DNA from: Devosia rhizoryzae
Lineage (GTDB): Bacteria; Pseudomonadota; Alphaproteobacteria; Rhizobiales; Devosiaceae
Assembly: GCF_016698665.1 (NCBI RefSeq)
Contig: NZ_CP068046.1
Location: forward strand, 1,550,001-1,614,000
Length of the DNA: 64,000 nt
Direction: 5' to 3'
Within the stretch, counting starts at the first letter, position 1. Each line of letters starts with the position of its first letter. The translations under genes were made by a program, and so were the position numbers. Positions 42,030 to 51,566 of the stretch are shown in pieces. The notes under the pieces were generated by a model that ran no database searches, was not told the origin of the DNA, and was given only the letters and a program-made list of their open reading frames with translations.

Positions 42030-43091
42030 CTAAGCGACGCGCCGGAGGTCGGCGAGGTAGGCGATGGCGAGGCCGGCGAGCATGAAGGCCAGGGCCTGGT
42101 GGCCGACGGCGAGGCTGATCGGGACGCTGGTGAGAAGCGTGGCAATGCCGAGGGCGACCTGAAGAAGGACGACGAGGCCGAGGCGGGGCAGCCAGCCATG
42201 CACACCGCCGAAGCCGCCATCGCGATTGCGGGTCCAGAGCAACCAGGCAATGTAGGCCACGATGGCGTAGGCGATCATGCGGTGGATGAACTGCACGGTC
42301 AGCGCGTTTTCAAAGAAGTTTCGCCAGGCGGGGTCCATGACCAGGAGGCCATTGGGAATGATCGCGCCATCCATCAGCGGCCAGGTATTGTAGCCCATGC
42401 CGGCGTCGAGACCGGCAACGAAGGCCCCTGCCCCGATCTGGAAGATGACTGCCGCCACGAGCACAGCGGCGGTGATCATGTGGAAGCGCGTGACGTGACC
42501 AAGGACGCGGCCGGGGGTCAGCGAACGGGCAACATAGATGAGCGCAATGAAGAGAAGCGACGCGGCCGTCAGGTGAGCGGCAAGGCGATATTGCGAGACA
42601 GAGGTGAGTTCGGTGAGGCCGGACGACACCATCCACCAGCCAAGCGCGCCCTGAAAACCGCCGAGCACGAAGAGGCCGAAGAGCGGCAGCGCCAGGTCGC
42701 GGCTCAAGCGCTTCTGGAATAGGAAGATGACGAAGGGCACGAGGAAGACGAGGCCGAGCGCGCGCGCCAAGAGGCGGTGAAACCACTCCCAGAAGAAGAT
42801 GTATTTGAAGTCGTCGAGGCTCATCCAGGAGTTGAGCACCGAATACTGGGGGATCTGCTTATAAGCCTCGAACTCGGCATCCCATTGCGCCTGATTGAGC
42901 GGCGGGATGACGCCGGAAAGCGGCTTCCACGAGGTGATGGAGAGACCGGACTCAGTAAGGCGGGTGATGCCCCCGACGACCACAATCAGCAGCACAAAGG
43001 CCGCAAGGCCGTAGAGCCAGATGCGCACGGGCCGTAGGCGGTCGCTGGCAAAGCTGATTTGGCCTGGTGCGGCATCTTGGATCGTGGTCAC
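42030..43091 (-). CDS. ctaA: Haem A synthase (CtaA/COX15)
   Basis: A 353-residue inner-membrane enzyme with eight helices that oxidises the haem O methyl group to make haem A for cytochrome aa3 oxidase. COX15-type segments are VVGGITRLTESGLSITSWKPLSGVIPPLN, FWEWFHRLLARALG, GGFQGALGWWMVSSGL, SQYRLAAHLTAA, AGLDAGMGYNTWPLMDG and VQFIHRMIAYA; the His residues in EWFHR, AAHL, FIHR and VGHQA are haem ligands of the family. I chose the GTG at 43091 (GGAAACC upstream) over a TTG at 43139. It is downstream of rplM-rpsI, as is usual in this order. Confidence 0.95.
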   Translation of the reverse strand: MTTIQDAAPGQISFASDRLRPVRIWLYGLAAFVLLIVVVGGITRLTESGLSITSWKPLSGVIPPLNQAQWDAEFEAYKQIPQYSVLNSWMSLDDFKYIFFWEWFHRLLARALGLVFLVPFVIFLFQKRLSRDLALPLFGLFVLGGFQGALGWWMVSSGLTELTSVSQYRLAAHLTAASLLFIALIYVARSLTPGRVLGHVTRFHMITAAVLVAAVIFQIGAGAFVAGLDAGMGYNTWPLMDGAIIPNGLLVMDPAWRNFFENALTVQFIHRMIAYAIVAYIAWLLWTRNRDGGFGGVHGWLPRLGLVVLLQVALGIATLLTSVPISLAVGHQALAFMLAGLAIAYLADLRRVA

Positions 43092-43161
43092 GGCGCGGTT
43101 TCCGGTATCGGCAAAACTGGCGGAGTGGTAATCCCGCAAGCATGGGCCCGCAACAGTTCAG

Positions 43162-43377
43162 ATGCCGCAGATGAAACAGCGTAACCGCAAGTTGATCGGG
43201 ATCCCGGTGCTGGTCGCTTCGATCATCGCCTGGTGTTTCGGTGCGACGGCAATTTACCTGCTGCTGCCTGAAGGCCTGCCGGGCTTGGTGCTGATCGCCT
43301 TCTTCATCGTCGCGGGCATGGGCTGGCTGCTACCGGCCATGTGGACCATCGGCTGGATGTCGAAGCCGGACGTTTAG
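43162..43377 (+). CDS. DUF2842 membrane protein
   Basis: A 71-residue protein with two membrane helices (GIPVLVASIIAWCFGATAIYLLL and LVLIAFFIVAGMGWLLPAMWTI). The start KQRNRKLIG and the WLLPAM..I.WM ending are typical of DUF2842, a small alphaproteobacterial family of unknown role. The ATG at 43171 is an equally possible start; neither has a clear ribosome site. It diverges from ctaA, next to which it is often found. Confidence 0.85.
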   Translation: MPQMKQRNRKLIGIPVLVASIIAWCFGATAIYLLLPEGLPGLVLIAFFIVAGMGWLLPAMWTIGWMSKPDV

Positions 43378-44414
43378 CCCATCACCCGGCCGAGCTGGGT
43401 GAAGAGGCCGCCGCTGGCGAAGACATCGACATAGCGGCGTTGCTGGAAATAGCCATTGAGCGACACTCGCGGCAAGGCCGTGGGCGTTTCGAGGTGAAGT
43501 GGATAAAGCCCACCCGGCCGGGTGGTTACGGCGGTGCGGAAGCCGAGGTCGCGGGCCAGCTCGAATTCTCGCGGGCCGCAGGAGAGCGGTCCACCCAGCG
43601 GATAGGAAAAGTGCGCCGGGCGGATGCCGAACTGCGCCTCGATTACGGAGACCGATTGCGCCATTTCGTTGCGCGCCTGATCGGCCGGCAGCTTTGCAAG
43701 CTCATAGTGATGCACGGTGTGGGCGCCGATGGTGCAGAGCGGATCGCCGGCAAAAAGTCGCAGTTCCTGCCAGTCCATGATCAGTTCGCGGCACTGTTTG
43801 CCTAGGTCATAGCCATAGGCGGCGCAGAAGGTTTCCAAAAGCTCCAGCCGCTGCGGTTCGGGGAGCTTGCGGAGCTGCCAATAGAGACGATTGAAGGCGT
43901 CTTTCTTGAGCGCCGTGGTGCTGGTGTCGACATATTCGGTGTCGCCGTTTTCCGTAAAAGCCACCGCTTCCTGGCGCGCGATGATGTCTTCGATGGCCTG
44001 CCACCAAAGCTGCCCGGTTCCGTCCACGAAAGCGGTGGGCACATAAAGCGTGAACGGCGCCTCGTGCTGGCGCAGGATTGGCAGGGCGTATTGGAGATTG
44101 TCGCGGTAGGCATCGTCGAAGGTGAGGACGATGAAGGAGCGGCCGCGCCGCGGCTCGGCGAGACGGCGGAGGGCTTCGTCGAGGTCGACGACGTCTATTC
44201 CGAGCGCCCGGACCCGCTCAATGACATAGTTCAGGAAGTCGGGGCGGACCTGGAGGATGGCATTGGGCGAGAAGTCTGCCGGAGGCTCCGGCAGCACACG
44301 GTGCAGGGTGAAGATGACGCCGCGCGACTTAGAGAGGAGGCGGATCAGCGATGGCAGGCGCGCCAGCCACAGCGCCTCGAAGCTGGCGCGAATGGCGGCG
44401 TATTTCAGCGACAT
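43374..44414 (-). CDS. Polysaccharide deacetylase (NodB homology domain)
   Basis: A 346-residue protein of the carbohydrate esterase 4 family. Motif 1 is VLTFDDAYRDN with the catalytic Asp and a metal Asp; motif 2 is IGAHTVHHYELA, H-x3-H, the two metal His; motif 3 is FSYPLGGP. It has no signal peptide, so it may act on lipid-linked intermediates in the cytoplasm, or be exported by another route. Its ATG overlaps the stop of the Wzz-like gene by one base, so both belong to one minus-strand unit of the exopolysaccharide locus, where it would remove acetyl groups from the polymer (inference). Confidence 0.9.
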   Translation of the reverse strand: MSLKYAAIRASFEALWLARLPSLIRLLSKSRGVIFTLHRVLPEPPADFSPNAILQVRPDFLNYVIERVRALGIDVVDLDEALRRLAEPRRGRSFIVLTFDDAYRDNLQYALPILRQHEAPFTLYVPTAFVDGTGQLWWQAIEDIIARQEAVAFTENGDTEYVDTSTTALKKDAFNRLYWQLRKLPEPQRLELLETFCAAYGYDLGKQCRELIMDWQELRLFAGDPLCTIGAHTVHHYELAKLPADQARNEMAQSVSVIEAQFGIRPAHFSYPLGGPLSCGPREFELARDLGFRTAVTTRPGGLYPLHLETPTALPRVSLNGYFQQRRYVDVFASGGLFTQLGRVMG

Positions 44415-46696
44415 CAGGCGGCAACCGCCTCGGCGAGCGCGGCGATCTCGATCTGCGGCAGGCCGGCGTCCTGGAGCGAGCGGCGGACCGCTTCGGCTTC
44501 CTCGACGCTGGTTTCGGCGCCGGTGACGAGAACGATGCGGCCGCCAAGTTCGGCGAAGTAGGGCAGCGTTGAAGTGCCACCCACCTTGCCGGTCAGGACG
44601 ACGACGACTTCGTAGATATCGCCCAAGGCTTCTACCAGCGTCAGCGGTTTGCTGGAGCGCGCATCCACGGCGCGGCCCTGGCCCCAGGTGACTTCGGCAA
44701 AGCTGTTGTCGGCAGATTTCTGCACCACGTCGCCAAAGCTGGCAGAGCCGGCGGAAAGATCGGTTAGGCCAGGCGCTTCGGTGCGGCGGCCAGTGCCGGC
44801 ATCGATCAGGGCAACGCTGAGCCCCTGCCCCAGCGCTGCACCGACCAGTTCTTCGGCCATTAGCTGGCTGGGCTGGTCATCGGTGTGATCGGCCAGAAGC
44901 AGCAAATGGGTGCGGCCGAGAACCAGATCGGAGGAGAGATCGGAGTAGCGGACAACCCCCGGCACCCGGCGGCGCTGCGGCATGGCACGGGGCGTGACCA
45001 TGGGCGGCAGCGGCAGGTCTGGCTCGACCACGTCATCGGCCTTGTTGTCGGCCATGACCATCTGGATGAACTGGCGCGCCGTATCAGGCTGAGGAGCCAT
45101 GGCTTCGGCGGCCGGCGCGATCGGCTCGACCACTTCTGGCTCGACCAGAACGGGCTCGGCCAGCACGGGCTCGGCGACGACCGGTTCGACGATTGGGACA
45201 ATGACCGGCTCGGTTTCGGCGACGACCTCGGGTTCTTCCCAACGCTGCTCGGGCTCGAGCTCTGCTTCGTCGAAGGGCACGGCTTCGAGCTCATCCTGCG
45301 GGCGGGCGCGCACCGGCGCCAGGGCGCGGCCGGACATGAGTTCGGAGAAGGCAATAATGCCAATCTGCAAGGCGACGGAAACAAGGCCGACGCCGATCAT
45401 GACTAAGGACGTCTTTGGCGACGCGGGCGTCACCGAAGGGGCGGCGACGGAGACGACGCGGACGTCGGGGAGAGCCGAATTGGCCTCGACGCGCGAGGAA
45501 GCTTCGTTGTAGCGCAGGAGATAGGCCTCCAGCAGGTCGCGCTGCGCCTTGGCTTCACGCTCGAGGCTATCGAGGGTCACCGTATCGCGGGTAGCGGTCG
45601 AAGCGCTGGATTTGCTGCGGGCGAGTTCGGCGCGCAAAGACGTTTCGAGGTCGGACTGGATCTGGGCTTCGGCATCGAGCGAGGCGGCAACGCGCTGACC
45701 TTCGATGCGGATCTGCTCGTTGAGCTGGTTCACCTGGGCGTTGAGCGAACGCATGGTGGGGTGGCTCGAGAGCAAGGTCGCCGAGCGCTGTGCCAGTTCG
45801 CCCTGCACCCGCGCCTTTTCCTGGCTCAGTTGCTGGATGATGGCTGAGCTCTGAACGTCGGCAAGACCCTCAAGCGGCTGGCCGCGATCGATCATGCCGC
45901 GGATCAGCGCGGCGCGCGCCTCGGCCGTGCTGCGGCGCTCCTGGGCGGCGGTGATGTTTGCCGAGATGGTGGAAAGCTGCTGATCGAGAAGGCTGGTATT
46001 GCCCTGGTTGGGAAGCAGGTCGTTGTTCACGCGGAATTCGGCGACGGCGCTTTCGGCCTCCACCACGGAGCCGCGCAGGCGCTCGATCTCGCCACGCAAC
46101 CAGCCGGAGGTCTCGGCAGTGTCGGAAATGGAGAGGCCGGCACGGCGGGAGACGTGAGTGTTGGCGATGGCATTGGCGATCCGCGCGGCGAGGTCCGGAT
46201 CTTCGGAAAGGACAGACACCGAGATGATGCCCGAATCGCCCTGTTGCGAGACTGACAGGCGATCGTCGAGCGTGCGGATCACGGTTTCATCGATGCTGTT
46301 GGGCGTGGCAGCGCCGCGGCCGGCCAACTGCATGATCATGCCCAGCGGCGAAAAGCCGGACTGGCTGCCGTTGAATTCGGACACGGAACGCAGGTCGAGC
46401 GCGTCGATCACGGAGATCAGTGTATCGCGCGACTTGATCAACCCGATCTGGCTCGAGACGACACCGATGGCGTTGCCGGTAACAACCGTATTGGTCTGCT
46501 CGGTGGCAGTCCGCGGTTCAACGAGGATCGAGGCCGACGATTCGTAGAGCCGCGGCTGGAACATCAGGAAGACGAAGGTCAGGGCCAGCAACCCCAGCGT
46601 GACCAGGATTATGCGTGGCAGCCGCCGGACAATTGCTGAAAGAATGGCAGCAATATCGATACGCGCGTCATCTGGTGCGTGCTGGTCGTAAGACAT
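44414..46696 (-). CDS. Wzz/ExoP-like exopolysaccharide chain-length protein with degenerate kinase domain
   Basis: A 760-residue protein. The Wzz domain spans the first helix (about 30-50, RIILVTLGLLALTFVFLMF), a large periplasmic coiled-coil part with an Arg/Glu-rich repeat from about 180 to 390, and a second helix near 430 (VMIGVGLVSVALQIGII). An acidic, Pro/Val/Glu-rich linker (about 480-540) leads to a C-terminal domain shaped like a BY-kinase. In that domain the Walker A GKS/T is absent (LLLLADHTDDQPSQLM stands there), while GLSVALIDAG and GLTDLSAGSASFGDVV remain, and no tyrosine tail is present. It should control chain length or export without kinase activity. Start ATG at 46696 follows GAGGATC. 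Confidence 0.88.
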   Translation of the reverse strand: MSYDQHAPDDARIDIAAILSAIVRRLPRIILVTLGLLALTFVFLMFQPRLYESSASILVEPRTATEQTNTVVTGNAIGVVSSQIGLIKSRDTLISVIDALDLRSVSEFNGSQSGFSPLGMIMQLAGRGAATPNSIDETVIRTLDDRLSVSQQGDSGIISVSVLSEDPDLAARIANAIANTHVSRRAGLSISDTAETSGWLRGEIERLRGSVVEAESAVAEFRVNNDLLPNQGNTSLLDQQLSTISANITAAQERRSTAEARAALIRGMIDRGQPLEGLADVQSSAIIQQLSQEKARVQGELAQRSATLLSSHPTMRSLNAQVNQLNEQIRIEGQRVAASLDAEAQIQSDLETSLRAELARSKSSASTATRDTVTLDSLEREAKAQRDLLEAYLLRYNEASSRVEANSALPDVRVVSVAAPSVTPASPKTSLVMIGVGLVSVALQIGIIAFSELMSGRALAPVRARPQDELEAVPFDEAELEPEQRWEEPEVVAETEPVIVPIVEPVVAEPVLAEPVLVEPEVVEPIAPAAEAMAPQPDTARQFIQMVMADNKADDVVEPDLPLPPMVTPRAMPQRRRVPGVVRYSDLSSDLVLGRTHLLLLADHTDDQPSQLMAEELVGAALGQGLSVALIDAGTGRRTEAPGLTDLSAGSASFGDVVQKSADNSFAEVTWGQGRAVDARSSKPLTLVEALGDIYEVVVVLTGKVGGTSTLPYFAELGGRIVLVTGAETSVEEAEAVRRSLQDAGLPQIEIAALAEAVAA

Positions 46697-46844
46697 GGAC
46701 GATCCTCGAATTCGCACCGAGATAAGCCTATCCGTGGTCAACATTCGGTTAATCGCCGTGCAAACTGCATCGCAACTTACGCGCTATAAGGGAAATTTTA
46801 ACCACGCCAGACGAGAGTAGCGTCAACTCGACGGCGGGATTTCC

Positions 46845-47396
46845 ATGCGCTGGCTACCTCTAATTGCTCTTTCCTTCTCCCTGGCGCTGACTGGCTGTGC
46901 CACGACGCGGCCGGCCACCTATCTGGTGGAGACCAAGGGACCCTATCAGCTCGATACGGGCGACGTGGTGCGGGTCACCGTTTATGGCGATGCGGAGCTC
47001 AGCAAGAGCTACAAGATCGACGACAATGGCGCGATTGCCTTCCCTCTGGTCGGTCCAGTCGCCGTGCGCGGCGGCACCACAGAACAGGCTTCGGCCCGGT
47101 TGTCGGCGGCTTTGGCAAACGGCTATCTGCGCGATCCCGACGTGGCCGTCGAAATCGACCAATACCGCCCATTCTTCATCCAGGGCGAAATCCGCAATGC
47201 CGGCCAGTTCACCTATGTTTACGGCATGACGGTGCGTGCAGCGATCAGCACCGCCGGCGGCTATACCGATACGGCTGACCGCAACCAAGCAGTGGTCTAT
47301 CGCCGCCAGGGCAACCAGATGGTCAAGGGCGCGGTGGATCTTGATTTCCCGATCTATCCGGGCGACACGGTGGTCGTTTCCGAACGCTGGTTCTAG
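46845..47396 (+). CDS. Polysaccharide export lipoprotein (Wza-type, SLBB domain)
   Basis: A 183-residue protein with a lipoprotein signal peptide ending LTGC (Cys18). The mature part has the Poly_export domain YQLDTGDVVRVTVYGDAELSKSYKIDDNGAIAFPLVGPV, then DPDVAVEIDQYRPFFIQGEIRNAGQF, which starts an SLBB domain, and DFPIYPGDTVVVSERWF at the end. It is the short form common in rhizobia, without the C-terminal amphipathic helix of E. coli Wza. It should form the outer-membrane exit together with the Wzz-like protein encoded divergently 148 bases away. The glycosyltransferase follows after three bases. Confidence 0.92.
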   Translation: MRWLPLIALSFSLALTGCATTRPATYLVETKGPYQLDTGDVVRVTVYGDAELSKSYKIDDNGAIAFPLVGPVAVRGGTTEQASARLSAALANGYLRDPDVAVEIDQYRPFFIQGEIRNAGQFTYVYGMTVRAAISTAGGYTDTADRNQAVVYRRQGNQMVKGAVDLDFPIYPGDTVVVSERWF

Positions 47397-47399
47397 GCA

Positions 47400-48518
47400 G
47401 TGGACAGTCGTCCCCTGCGCATTCTCCAGGTTTTGCGCGCGCCCGTGGGCGGCCTCTTCCGCCACGTTGGCGATCTGACGCGCGAGCTTGCTGCGCGCGG
47501 GCACAGCGTCGGCATCGTGGCCGATACGCTCAGCAACGATAGCCAAACGGAAGGGCTGCTCCAGGCTTTGAGCCCGCACGCGGCTTTAGGCATCCACCGC
47601 TTCCCCATGCCGCGATTGTTCGGCAAAGGCGATCTCACCACCCCGTTTGCAGTCAGCGCTTTGGCACAGCGGCTCGATGTGGACGTGATCCACGGGCATG
47701 GAGCCAAGGGCGGGTTTTACGCGCGCCTGGCCAAATATGGGCTTTCGCGGGCAAAGGTCTTCTACACGCCGCATGGCGGGGTTTTGCACTACCCTAAGAC
47801 TTCAGCACCGGGCCGGCTGTTTCACAGCCTCGAGCGCATCTTGATGGCCAAGACCTCGGCCATCATCTTCGAGAGTGCCTATGCCAGAAAGACGTATTCG
47901 GCACTGATCGGTGAGCCGAGTTGCCGCACCGAGATCATCCACAATGGGTTGCGGCAGGAAGAGTTCGTGCCCGTGAAGCCCAATGTGGATGCTGCAGACT
48001 TCGTCTTTGTCGGCGAGTTGCGGGCTCTTAAAGGCATATTCACGCTTATCGCTGCTCTGAGCGGGGTCAAACGGGCAGATGGGTCGGGGGCGACCCTGGT
48101 CATGGCTGGCGACGGCGCGGAGCGTGGGTCGCTCGAAGCGCAGATCGACCAGCTTGGGCTTGGCGGACGGGTGTTCTTGCTGGGTGCGCAGCCGGCGCGG
48201 CCGACCTTCGCCAAGGGACGTATCGCCGTCGTTCCGTCGCACGCCGAGTCCCTGCCCTATGTGGTTCTTGAAGCGGCCGCGGCACAATTGCCGGTCATTT
48301 CCACCAATGTCGGCGGCATTCCCGAAATATTTGGGCCTACGGCGAACAGCTTGGTGCCGGCTGAGGACGTGCTGGCGCTACGCGGTGCCATGCAGAGCGC
48401 ACTGGACGATCCTGAAAAAGCCCGCGCGGAAATGAATAGTCGCCTGGCGCATGTCGCCGCCGGATTTTCGATGGCGCGCATGACCGACCGCATCGAGGCA
48501 CTCTACCTGGGCGGTTGA
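47400..48518 (+). CDS. Family 4 glycosyltransferase
   Basis: A 372-residue GT-B enzyme with a GTG start four bases after the wza-like stop. The N-terminal half has ILQVLRAPVGGLFRHVGDLTREL and VDVIHGHGAKGGFYARL; the C-half has FVGELRALKGIFTLIAAL, GDGAERGSLEAQI, and VPSHAESLPYVVLEAAAAQLPVISTNVGGIPEI, where E-x7-E binds the nucleotide sugar. It should add one sugar to the lipid-linked repeat unit at the inner membrane. It is the only GT-B enzyme in the operon, so other sugars of the repeat unit are added by enzymes encoded elsewhere. Confidence 0.92.
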   Translation: MDSRPLRILQVLRAPVGGLFRHVGDLTRELAARGHSVGIVADTLSNDSQTEGLLQALSPHAALGIHRFPMPRLFGKGDLTTPFAVSALAQRLDVDVIHGHGAKGGFYARLAKYGLSRAKVFYTPHGGVLHYPKTSAPGRLFHSLERILMAKTSAIIFESAYARKTYSALIGEPSCRTEIIHNGLRQEEFVPVKPNVDAADFVFVGELRALKGIFTLIAALSGVKRADGSGATLVMAGDGAERGSLEAQIDQLGLGGRVFLLGAQPARPTFAKGRIAVVPSHAESLPYVVLEAAAAQLPVISTNVGGIPEIFGPTANSLVPAEDVLALRGAMQSALDDPEKARAEMNSRLAHVAAGFSMARMTDRIEALYLGG

Positions 48519-48600
48519 CACAAAGCAGACGCCGGATTTCATTGAACTTAAACGCATGTGACCGAAAATGCCCACACCCGAAGTGTGCCGGTAGTGTCTC

Positions 48601-50115
48601 ATGTATCGCGTCGACCCTCAGAAGGCTATCACCGACCACGCCACGCGGCAGCCGGTCGACCAGGAGCAGCGGCTGACGCCGCAGGCGGAAGCGATCATCG
48701 CCGCGCCGGTTGAATCTTCTCTGTCAGGGACGGTCATTACAGGTGTAGCCCAGGTGGCCGAGGCCGCACTTCTGGCGCTGCTGGGCTATGGCATTCACGC
48801 CGCCTACATCAATCCCAACAGCGACGCGGTCTACATCCCCGTCATTCTGACGACGGTGCTTTTGGCCAACGTCGTCTTTAATGCCGTTCGCCTCCACCGC
48901 ATCTCTGCCTACCGCACGCTTTACTCGCAGCTGGGACGGATCATCGGCGCCTGGACGGCGGTGATGGTCGTGCTGATGGTTGGCGTGTTCCTGTTCAAGG
49001 CGAGCGACCTGATCTCGCGCTTCTGGCTGATCACCTGGCTCCTATCAGGCGCCGGGACGCTGGTTATTTACCGCATGCTGTTGCGCATCCTGGTGCAGCG
49101 CTGGACTGAGCAGGGCCGGCTGAAGCGGCGGACGGCGATCGTTGGCGGCGGAAACGACGCGGCCATCCTGATCCAGCAGATCCAAGCTGGCGCATCGCGC
49201 GACATCAACCTCCTGGGCCTTTTCGACGACCGCGAGGGCGAGCGTTCGCCGGACGAGGTTCTAGGCCACAAGAAGCTCGGTCGAGTGTCGGACCTGATCG
49301 AATTCGCGCGGCGCACGCCCGTCGACCTCGTCATTGTCTCCATGCCCCTTTCGGCAGAAAAGCGCGTGCTCGACATGCTGACCCAGCTTTGGGTGCTGCC
49401 GGTCGACATCCGGCTTTCAGCCCATTCGAGCAAGCTCAAGTTCACCGAAAAAGCCTATTCCTATGTCGGCGAATTGCCGGTTCTCGACATGGCGGACCGG
49501 CCGATCTCGGACTGGAACCTGGTGTTCAAGGCAGTCTTCGACCGCGCCGTTGCGCTCTTCGCGCTGATCCTGCTGTCGCCAGTGATGATCATCACCGCAA
49601 TCGCCATCAAGCTCGAGAGCAAGGGACCCGTCCTGTTCCGGCAGAAGCGGCATGGCTTCAACAATGAGCTGATCGACATCTACAAGTTCCGCTCGATGTA
49701 TACCGACCGGACCGACGCCAACGCATCCAAGCTCGTGACGCGGGACGATCCGCGCGTGACCCGTGTTGGCCGTTTCATCCGCAAGACGTCGATCGACGAA
49801 CTGCCGCAGCTCTTCAATGTACTCAAGGGCGAGCTGTCGGTGGTCGGTCCGCGTCCGCATGCGCTGCACGCCAAGGCGGATAACAAGCTCTATTATGAAG
49901 CGGTGGAAGGCTATTTCGCTCGCCATCGCGTCAAGCCGGGAATCACTGGCTGGGCGCAGATCAATGGCTGGCGGGGCGAGACCGACACGATCGACAAGAT
50001 CATGCAGCGCGTGAACCACGACCTTTATTATATCGAGAACTGGTCGATCCTCCTCGATATCTACATTCTGGTGATGACGCCGATCCGCCTGTTCACCTCC
50101 AAGAACGCCTATTGA
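48601..50115 (+). CDS. Undecaprenyl-phosphate sugar phosphotransferase (WcaJ/ExoY type)
   Basis: A 504-residue membrane enzyme that starts repeat-unit synthesis by moving a sugar phosphate from UDP-sugar onto undecaprenyl phosphate. Residues 40-150 hold four helices, followed by a CoA-binding-like domain ([30 protein letters not shown]). The catalytic domain begins near 300 with [21 protein letters not shown] and has [61 protein letters not shown], and the end [15 protein letters not shown]. The order matches polyisoprenyl-phosphate hexose-1-phosphate transferases. It is probably the initiating enzyme of this locus. Confidence 0.95.
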   Translation: MYRVDPQKAITDHATRQPVDQEQRLTPQAEAIIAAPVESSLSGTVITGVAQVAEAALLALLGYGIHAAYINPNSDAVYIPVILTTVLLANVVFNAVRLHRISAYRTLYSQLGRIIGAWTAVMVVLMVGVFLFKASDLISRFWLITWLLSGAGTLVIYRMLLRILVQRWTEQGRLKRRTAIVGGGNDAAILIQQIQAGASRDINLLGLFDDREGERSPDEVLGHKKLGRVSDLIEFARRTPVDLVIVSMPLSAEKRVLDMLTQLWVLPVDIRLSAHSSKLKFTEKAYSYVGELPVLDMADRPISDWNLVFKAVFDRAVALFALILLSPVMIITAIAIKLESKGPVLFRQKRHGFNNELIDIYKFRSMYTDRTDANASKLVTRDDPRVTRVGRFIRKTSIDELPQLFNVLKGELSVVGPRPHALHAKADNKLYYEAVEGYFARHRVKPGITGWAQINGWRGETDTIDKIMQRVNHDLYYIENWSILLDIYILVMTPIRLFTSKNAY

Positions 50116-50123
50116 GCGGGCCT

Positions 50124-51566
50124 ATGAGGAAGGCACTTTTGGGCACGGCTGGTATGGCGGCGCTGTTCGCTTGCGGGATGCCCGGCGCGTCTGCGCAGAC
50201 CATGGGTGAACTGTGCATCGAGTGCCTCAGCATTCGCGTGGGTCCGCCGGTCGTGGTACGCGGCCCCTTCCCCGATGAACTGGACGCCTCGTTTACCGCG
50301 CTCCGCCTGCCCGACGGCAGGATCCGCGGCTTCAGCGCCAATGGCGCGACTTATGCGGTGGATGGCGTTGACATCTATGACATGGGTGGCGAGCGGCGGG
50401 CCGTGCTCGAACCCGGCAACCCCGGTGAGCCCGAGGAATGCGGGCGCTGGCTGACCTCGACCGTGCGCAATGGCGACGAGGTTCTGGGCTTCGTGCATCA
50501 GGAAAGCATCTGCAATTATGGGCCGGGCGGGCAGACCGACAAGACAATGGCCATCGCTCGGTCGCTGGACGACGGGCTCACCTGGACGGATCTCGGAACG
50601 GTCATCAGCGGTGCGGACGCGCCCAAGGTGGGTTTCACCACCGGCGAAGGCGACTGCTCGATGCTCGATGGCGGGGACGGTTTTCTCTACGCCTATTGCC
50701 TCAGGGCCAGCGACTGGCAGACCATTGTTGCACGCGCGCCCTTGGGCCTGCCGACCGACTGGCGCAAATATTTTGAAGGCAGCTGGACCGAGCCGGGCCT
50801 CGATGGACACGCCACCGATATCGGTTTTGTGGGGACGGGTGCAGGATATCTCCGCGACTTCGATCTGGTGGCCGCGGTCGCCAACGATCCTTGGTTTGGC
50901 GGGGTGCGGTTGTCGCTGTCGCGCGACAAGCTCGAATTCGCCGATGTTGCCGAACCGATCCTGCCGGTGGATGGCACCGAGTGGGAGCGTCCGGCAAAGA
51001 CCGAGCTGGTTGGCTATAGCACCATCGTGGATCCCGAAACCGGCAGCAATTCCGTCGGGCAGCGGTTCCTCCTCAGCTATATCTTCGTGCCGTCCGACAA
51101 GGGTTTCGAGGACCGCTACCTCGTGCACCAGGAAGTGTCGCTGACGGTCGAGCCAGGGGCGCCGCTGGTCCAGGCCGGAATTGCGCTGACGCGATATGTC
51201 GACGATGAGAACCGCTTCGTGACCTCGACTGGGCCGCAGACGGGGGAGCGTGCCGGATACCGGCAGGACGCCGTCGTGGCACATCTTCTGACCAAGGCAC
51301 CGGAAAATATTGCGAGCCGCAAGATCGCCGAATGTTCCAGCGATTGGGCGGGGCATCTCGACCAGATGCTGGCAGAAGACGGCAGCTGTGCCGATTATTC
51401 ACGTGACCGCACGGCGGGCTGGCTCTTTGCGGATGAGCAGGCCGGCAGCGTGCCGGTTTACCGCTGCTATGCGGAAGACCGGCAGACCCACTTCGCTTCG
51501 GCTGCAGCCGATTGCGAAGGCCTCGGCGCGATGGAATTCGTGCTCGGATACGGATTGGCACCATGA
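50124..51566 (+). CDS. Secreted beta-propeller-like protein of the exopolysaccharide operon, function unknown
   Basis: A 480-residue protein with a signal peptide ending ASAQ (about residue 25). The middle (about 60-420) has spaced sialidase/GH43-like strands: ARSLDDGLTWTDLG is an Asp-box-like segment, and FLYAYCLR, VRLSLSRDKL and RFLLSYIF fit other propeller blades. The last 45 residues (PVYRCYAEDRQTHFASAAADCEGLG, ending VLGYGLAP) resemble the DUF5648-type tail found on secreted enzymes. No catalytic residues can be assigned. Its start overlaps the sugar transferase stop and its stop overlaps the polymerase start (ATGA), so it is fully embedded in the operon and may trim or bind the polymer outside the cell. 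Confidence 0.8.
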   Translation: MRKALLGTAGMAALFACGMPGASAQTMGELCIECLSIRVGPPVVVRGPFPDELDASFTALRLPDGRIRGFSANGATYAVDGVDIYDMGGERRAVLEPGNPGEPEECGRWLTSTVRNGDEVLGFVHQESICNYGPGGQTDKTMAIARSLDDGLTWTDLGTVISGADAPKVGFTTGEGDCSMLDGGDGFLYAYCLRASDWQTIVARAPLGLPTDWRKYFEGSWTEPGLDGHATDIGFVGTGAGYLRDFDLVAAVANDPWFGGVRLSLSRDKLEFADVAEPILPVDGTEWERPAKTELVGYSTIVDPETGSNSVGQRFLLSYIFVPSDKGFEDRYLVHQEVSLTVEPGAPLVQAGIALTRYVDDENRFVTSTGPQTGERAGYRQDAVVAHLLTKAPENIASRKIAECSSDWAGHLDQMLAEDGSCADYSRDRTAGWLFADEQAGSVPVYRCYAEDRQTHFASAAADCEGLGAMEFVLGYGLAP

